9,339 bases of DNA from an uncultured Solobacterium sp. (GTDB lineage Bacteria > Bacillota_I > Bacilli_A > Erysipelotrichales > Erysipelotrichaceae): assembly GCA_938039295.1 (NCBI GenBank), contig CALHUY010000001.1, forward strand, positions 1 to 9,339. Reading direction: 5' to 3'. Below, one piece after another: positions 5,513-9,339 of the stretch. The translations under genes were made by a program, and so were the position numbers. The notes under the pieces were generated by a model, which ran no database searches, had not been told where the DNA came from, and saw nothing but the letters and a program-made list of their open reading frames with translations. How positions within the stretch are numbered: position 1 is the first letter of the stretch; the number at the start of each line of letters is the position of its first letter.

Positions 5513-6664
5513 ATGAAAAAAGTACTCGTAGGTTTATCAGGTGGTGTAGATAGCGCCGTTGCAGCATATTTATTACAACAGCAGGGTTATGATGTGACCT
5601 GTGCTTTTATGCGTAATTGGGATTCAGTTGCAAATGAAGATTTTAGTGGAAATCCAACGTTATATGATCCAGTATGTCCTCAGGAAGCAGATTATAAAGA
5701 TGCGGCTGACGTGGCTAGTAAGTTGGGATTAGAACTATTACGTATCGACTTTATTAAGGAATATTGGGATGATGTTTTTCAAACTTTTATTGATGAATAT
5801 AAGTTAGGTAGAACACCAAACCCAGATATTTTGTGTAATCGTTATATTAAGTTTGATAGTTTTATGAAATTCGCAAAAGAAAAGGGCTTTGATACTGTTG
5901 CGACAGGTCACTATGTAAGACTTGGAAAAGAAGGTGACCATCATGTCTTATGTAAAGCAGTTGATCATAATAAAGACCAGTCATACTTTTTAACTGAGAT
6001 TCGTCGTGAAGTATTAGAACACGTATTATTCCCGCTGGGTGAAATTGAAAAGCCTGAAGTTCGCCGCATAGCGGAAGAACTTGGTTTATCTATTGCTAAA
6101 AAGAAGGATTCTACTGGTATTTGTTTTATTGGAGAGCGTCATTTCCGAGAGTTCCTAAGTAATTATCTTCCAATGAAATCTGGGGATATTATCGATGTGA
6201 CAACTAAACAGAAAGTAGGTACACATCAAGGTGTTATGTACTATACGATTGGTCAAAGAAAAGGTTTGGATATTGGTGGCATTGGACCTTTCTTTGTGGT
6301 AGGAAAAGATGTATATAGAAACGAACTATATGTTGTTGATTCTGACCATCAAGACTTGCTATATGCTACATCATGCTTGGTGACTGGTGTAAACTGGCTA
6401 GCTGATCGTACATTACCATTACACTGCCATGCAAAATTTAGATATCGTCAAGCCGATAATGATGTTGATCTTGTATTAAATGAAGATGGTACTTTAACTG
6501 CTATATTCCCTGAGGGAATTCGTAGTATTACACCTGGACAAGAGGCTGTTTTCTATGATGGCGATGTAATGTTTGCTGGTGGTAAGATTGAGAAAGTCTT
6601 TAAAGATGGGGTCGATCTTATGGAACATGTAAAATCACTTGTACATCCTGAAACAGATAAATAA
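5513..6664 (+). CDS. mnmA: tRNA-specific 2-thiouridylase MnmA
   Basis: Cytosolic enzyme that activates U34 with ATP and inserts sulfur to make 2-thiouridine in the wobble position of tRNA-Lys, -Glu and -Gln. The PP-loop ATP site SGGVDS is at residues 9-14, followed by NPDILCNRYIKF with catalytic C108, ATGHY (130-134), KDQSYFL (154-160), DSTGICFIGERHF with the second catalytic Cys C204, and YYTIGQRKGLDIGG (243-256). A C-terminal beta-barrel region ends near 365. At 383 residues it is slightly longer than usual through a short acidic tail. The start is fixed by the family N-terminus (M-K-K-V-L-V-G-L-S-G-G-V-D-S). No Shine-Dalgarno sequence precedes it, and a TATAAT box ends 7 bases upstream, so its transcript may be leaderless. 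recD2 follows immediately with its ribosome site overlapping the mnmA stop. Confidence 0.97.
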   Translation: MKKVLVGLSGGVDSAVAAYLLQQQGYDVTCAFMRNWDSVANEDFSGNPTLYDPVCPQEADYKDAADVASKLGLELLRIDFIKEYWDDVFQTFIDEYKLGRTPNPDILCNRYIKFDSFMKFAKEKGFDTVATGHYVRLGKEGDHHVLCKAVDHNKDQSYFLTEIRREVLEHVLFPLGEIEKPEVRRIAEELGLSIAKKKDSTGICFIGERHFREFLSNYLPMKSGDIIDVTTKQKVGTHQGVMYYTIGQRKGLDIGGIGPFFVVGKDVYRNELYVVDSDHQDLLYATSCLVTGVNWLADRTLPLHCHAKFRYRQADNDVDLVLNEDGTLTAIFPEGIRSITPGQEAVFYDGDVMFAGGKIEKVFKDGVDLMEHVKSLVHPETDK

Positions 6665-6668
6665 GGAG
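6663..6668 (+). promoter_or_regulatory. recD2 ribosome site overlapping the mnmA stop
   Basis: AAGGAG uses the last two bases of the mnmA TAA stop and sits only 4 bases before the recD2 ATG. This implies that translation of the two genes is linked. Confidence 0.75.
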
Positions 6669-6672
6669 ATTC

Positions 6673-8865
6673 ATGGACGATTCATTGATTACGTTAACAG
6701 GTAAATTCACATATATTCTCTTCCGTAACGAAGGGAATTTTTATACTGCTGCGAAGTTTGAAGTCAATGATGAAAAGGGAAGAGTGATATCTGTAATTGG
6801 TAATATTCCAGAGCTTGTTACAGGTATACAGTATCGTATCAACGGAAATTATATTGAACATCCGCGTTACGGTATGCAGTTTCAGATACAGACGTTAGCC
6901 AAGCTATTACCGACTGAAAAAGATGGAGTTGTACGTTATTTATCTGGAGTAAATTTTCCTGGTATCGGTAAAAAGACAGCCGAAAAAATTGTGGAAGCAT
7001 TAGGCGAAGACTGTTTATCGTTGATACGTGAAGATAGTTCTTTATTAAAAAAAATAGTTGAACTATCTGAGCGCCAAATCAATGTCATTATCGAAGGTTT
7101 ACAAATTGATAATGGGATGGAAGAACTTGCTAAGTTTTTAAATATTCATGGCTTAAGTCAAAGACATCTTTCTAAGATAACACGTATCTATGGTAAGGAA
7201 GCATTAAGTAAAGTAAATGAAAATCCATACCGGTTAATTGAAGAAGTAGATGGATTTGGTTTTAAAACAGCAGATAAAATTGGTAAAAGTTTGGGTATTA
7301 GTGATACAGATCATCGACGTTTATATGCACTTCTTATTTCACTGGTAAGTGATTTATGTATGCGTGATGGTAATAGCTATGTACGTCTAGAGACATTAGA
7401 GACTGTATTCTTTAAAGAACTAGGTTCTTTAACCTGTGACTTTGAAGCGATATTTGATGAAGCAATCCTCAAACATCAGCTCTATCGCGAAGAGAATCGT
7501 GTATTCCCAATTGCACAATATGATGCTGAAATTGGTATTGCGAGATTTTTAGCAGAGTTTCCATATCAATGCATGGATCCTTATGATCCTAAGTTATTAC
7601 TTTCTTATCTAGAAGATGTACAAGAACATCTAGGTATCACGTATGATGAAACACAGATTCAAGCGATAGAAGTCTTCTTTGAAAGACCATTTATGATAAT
7701 GACAGGTGGACCTGGTACTGGTAAAACAACAGTCGTAAATGCGATGATTAAGTTATTTAAATTAATGTATCCATCATCGTCAATTATTTGTGCAGCACCA
7801 ACCGGTAGAGCTGCAAAACGATTGGCTGAAGTAAGTGGTGTTAGTGCAACAACAATACACTCATTATTACAATGGGACCTTGAAACGAATACGTTTGGCA
7901 AAAATGATGAAGAGCCTATCTTGGCAGATTTATTAATTATTGATGAGTTCTCAATGGTTGATAACTGGTTATTCTATAACTTGTTATTAGCAAGTAAAAG
8001 AATTAAAAAGATCTGTATTATTGGCGATAAAGATCAGTTACCAAGTGTTGGCCCAGGTTGTGTATTACGTGATTTAATGCAGTCAAATGAATTCTCGTTA
8101 ATTGAATTAAAACACATCTATCGTCAACAATCTGATAGTGATGTCATTAATTTAGCTCACGCAATTAATACAGGTAATGTAACGGTTGAAGATTATCATC
8201 ATGATGTGAAATTCTTTGCATGCATGCCAGAAGATATCCGGCGCAATATTTTAATGATGGTTGATGATGCTTTACAAAAGGGGTATTCTATCGATGATAT
8301 ACAGATATTATCTCCAATGTATGCAGGTGTAGCAGGTATAGATTATCTAAACAATGCATTACAAGAATCATTTAATCCATCATCTAAGAATAAAGCAGAA
8401 GTAAAATCAGGATATATGACTTTCCGTGAGGGGGATAAAATTCTACAGTTAAAGAATCAACCGGATGATGATGTATACAATGGAGATATAGGTGTTTTAG
8501 TAGAAATCATTGATGCAAAGCATGCGGAAGATCATAAAACAACGATTATCTGTCAGTTTGGCGAAATCATTGTAGAGTATAAACCTGAAAACTGGATTAA
8601 TATTACACTTGCATACTGTATCAGTGTGCACAAATCACAGGGTAGTGAATATCCAATTGTTATTATGCCTATTATTCGCAGACATGCGGGCATGTTACAA
8701 AGAAAACTAATATATACAGGTGTCACAAGAGCACGCAAAGCATTAATCGTATTGGGGGAGTTAGATGCATTTAAACGTGGTATTCAAGTATTAGAATTAC
8801 ATCCTCGTGAGACAACGTTAACTCAAAAAATACAACAGTTTGTAAAAGGTGATTATGGATATTAA
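6673..8865 (+). CDS. recD2: RecD2 family ATP-dependent DNA helicase
   Basis: A stand-alone SF1B 5'-3' DNA helicase of the RecD2 type, involved in genome maintenance and not a RecBCD subunit. At 730 residues it is of usual length. Order of parts: N-terminal OB-like domain (about 1-75); helix-hairpin-helix elements around FPGIGKKTAEKI (95-106) and VDGFGFKTADKI (192-203); linker and wedge region to about 320; then the motor. Motor motifs are Walker A GGPGTGKTT (345-353), APTGRAAKRL (375-384), motif II LLIIDEFSM (420-428), motif III GDKDQLPSVGPG (451-462), the Arg of YRQ (483-485), VYNGDIG (601-607), motif V SVHKSQGSEYP (651-661) and motif VI YTGVTRARKAL (681-691). Motif II has Phe where Ala or Val is common, within family variation. 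All catalytic residues are intact. It follows mnmA by 8 bases and is probably cotranscribed. In Bacillus, recD2 (yrrC) also lies near mnmA/trmU. Confidence 0.96.
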   Translation: MDDSLITLTGKFTYILFRNEGNFYTAAKFEVNDEKGRVISVIGNIPELVTGIQYRINGNYIEHPRYGMQFQIQTLAKLLPTEKDGVVRYLSGVNFPGIGKKTAEKIVEALGEDCLSLIREDSSLLKKIVELSERQINVIIEGLQIDNGMEELAKFLNIHGLSQRHLSKITRIYGKEALSKVNENPYRLIEEVDGFGFKTADKIGKSLGISDTDHRRLYALLISLVSDLCMRDGNSYVRLETLETVFFKELGSLTCDFEAIFDEAILKHQLYREENRVFPIAQYDAEIGIARFLAEFPYQCMDPYDPKLLLSYLEDVQEHLGITYDETQIQAIEVFFERPFMIMTGGPGTGKTTVVNAMIKLFKLMYPSSSIICAAPTGRAAKRLAEVSGVSATTIHSLLQWDLETNTFGKNDEEPILADLLIIDEFSMVDNWLFYNLLLASKRIKKICIIGDKDQLPSVGPGCVLRDLMQSNEFSLIELKHIYRQQSDSDVINLAHAINTGNVTVEDYHHDVKFFACMPEDIRRNILMMVDDALQKGYSIDDIQILSPMYAGVAGIDYLNNALQESFNPSSKNKAEVKSGYMTFREGDKILQLKNQPDDDVYNGDIGVLVEIIDAKHAEDHKTTIICQFGEIIVEYKPENWINITLAYCISVHKSQGSEYPIVIMPIIRRHAGMLQRKLIYTGVTRARKALIVLGELDAFKRGIQVLELHPRETTLTQKIQQFVKGDYGY

Positions 8866-8897
8866 AAAGGTGAGAATTTTCTCACCTTTCTTCTTTT
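8864..8897. terminator. Bidirectional terminator between recD2 and the convergent DUF2974 gene
   Basis: Stem AAAGGTGAGAA (8866-8876) with TTCTCACCTTT (8879-8889) and a 2-base apex. The + strand continues with CTTCTTTTTT, and the - strand exits into TTTTT (8868-8864). The - strand gene's TGA stop (8884-8882) lies in the stem, and the recD2 TAA (8863-8865) touches it. Confidence 0.87.
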
Positions 8898-9339
8898 TTC
8901 TTAAATGAATCTTTTACTTTGTTAAATTGTTCTTGGATTTTTGATATATAGTCGCTTGCAAGAATGTTACTACTATTGGAAATCATATTACCAACTAAAC
9001 GCAAGATAACTGATGATTTTTCTGGAGGTAATTTTCGAATGGCACTGATAATATCCTTTAAGGAATCAAAACCGCCTTCTTTGAGTTTAGCGAAAGATTC
9101 AGCATCAGTTGATTCGAGAATTGAGAAGATTCCATCAATTGCAATCTTCGCTTCATCTTCCGATAGATTCTCTAAGAATTTATCGACTGCTTTGTTTAAG
9201 AATGTTGAGTTAGCAGATAATGTTTCAGCTTGATCAAAATGGTTACGTATTACAATCCAAGTTAAAGCATCATGTTGCATAACCGAATTCACTGTACTTT
9301 TAACAATCTTTGGTTCAACGTTATTCATCAATATACCAA
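8882..9339 (-). CDS. DUF2974 (Mbeg1-like) protein, C-terminal part (5' truncated by window edge)
   Basis: The frame is open to the window edge, and the residues before the first ATG (9328) read G-I-L, so the gene most likely starts outside. No ribosome site precedes that ATG or the TTG at 9331. The visible ~150 residues resemble the C-terminal region of DUF2974 proteins, predicted alpha/beta-hydrolase-like enzymes. The marks I recognise are K-I-V-K-S, then Q-H-D-A-L-T-W with a phase-conserved His-Asp, then F-L-N-K-A, then a helical segment with AIDGIFSILESTDAES and a Lys/Glu-rich helical end. The assignment is from memory of the family pattern, so it is moderate. If right, most of the catalytic domain, including the nucleophile, is outside the window. 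The strongly charged end (K-K-K-E-E-R) overlaps the shared terminator. Substrate and location are unknown; no signal peptide or membrane segment is visible in this part. Confidence 0.62.
   Translation of the reverse strand, partial: GILMNNVEPKIVKSTVNSVMQHDALTWIVIRNHFDQAETLSANSTFLNKAVDKFLENLSEDEAKIAIDGIFSILESTDAESFAKLKEGGFDSLKDIISAIRKLPPEKSSVILRLVGNMISNSSNILASDYISKIQEQFNKVKDSFKKKEER

Noticed and set aside
8964..9233. 89-codon + strand open frame opposite the DUF2974 gene
   Set aside because: It is antisense to the better supported gene; its length is explained by the codon composition of the other strand.
1..9339. A defence system, mobile element, or novel multi-gene cassette
   Set aside because: All genes fit housekeeping or known families, with conserved order for mnmA-recD2. 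There are no integrases, transposases, repeats, tRNA attachment sites or obvious composition shifts.

Overview
The window is ordinary low-GC Gram-positive (Bacillota) chromosome: AT-rich and densely packed, with clear AGGAG-type ribosome sites and intrinsic terminators. A T-box controls an aminoacyl-tRNA synthetase gene, an Spx-type regulator is present, and mnmA sits next to recD2. Together these suggest a Bacilli- or Erysipelotrichia-like organism; Erysipelotrichia is my inference, not something the sequence proves. I see no phage, insertion sequence, CRISPR array, tRNA or rRNA.

Layout. The left edge holds the 3' part of a RidA-family gene with a cysteine-rich tail, ended by a terminator. 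A YitT-family membrane protein gene follows on the + strand. It converges with trpS on the - strand, and each gene has its own hairpin terminator between them. The 374-base gap 2273-2646 carries the trpS Trp T-box leader and promoter, and the opposing promoter of a two-gene ABC transporter operon (EcsA-like ATPase, then a 530-residue permease with a 4-base overlap). After an 89-base gap come spx (its own promoter, terminator at its end), mnmA (a -10 box almost touching the start codon and no Shine-Dalgarno site), and recD2 tightly coupled behind mnmA. A bidirectional terminator separates recD2 from a convergent - strand gene that runs off the right edge. I read that gene as the C-terminal part of a DUF2974 (Mbeg1-like) protein.

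How the genes relate. Most are housekeeping: tRNA charging (trpS), tRNA wobble thiolation (mnmA), DNA repair helicase (recD2), removal of reactive enamine/imine intermediates (ridA) and thiol-stress transcription control (spx). The mnmA-recD2 order resembles that known in other Bacillota. The ABC pair and YitT protein have unknown substrates.

Most worth a second look: cysteine-rich C-terminal tails on both the RidA and Spx proteins, a probable leaderless mnmA transcript, a tryptophanyl-tRNA synthetase with no tryptophan residue under a Trp T-box, and terminators whose stems include stop codons. I found no convincing undescribed multi-gene system.
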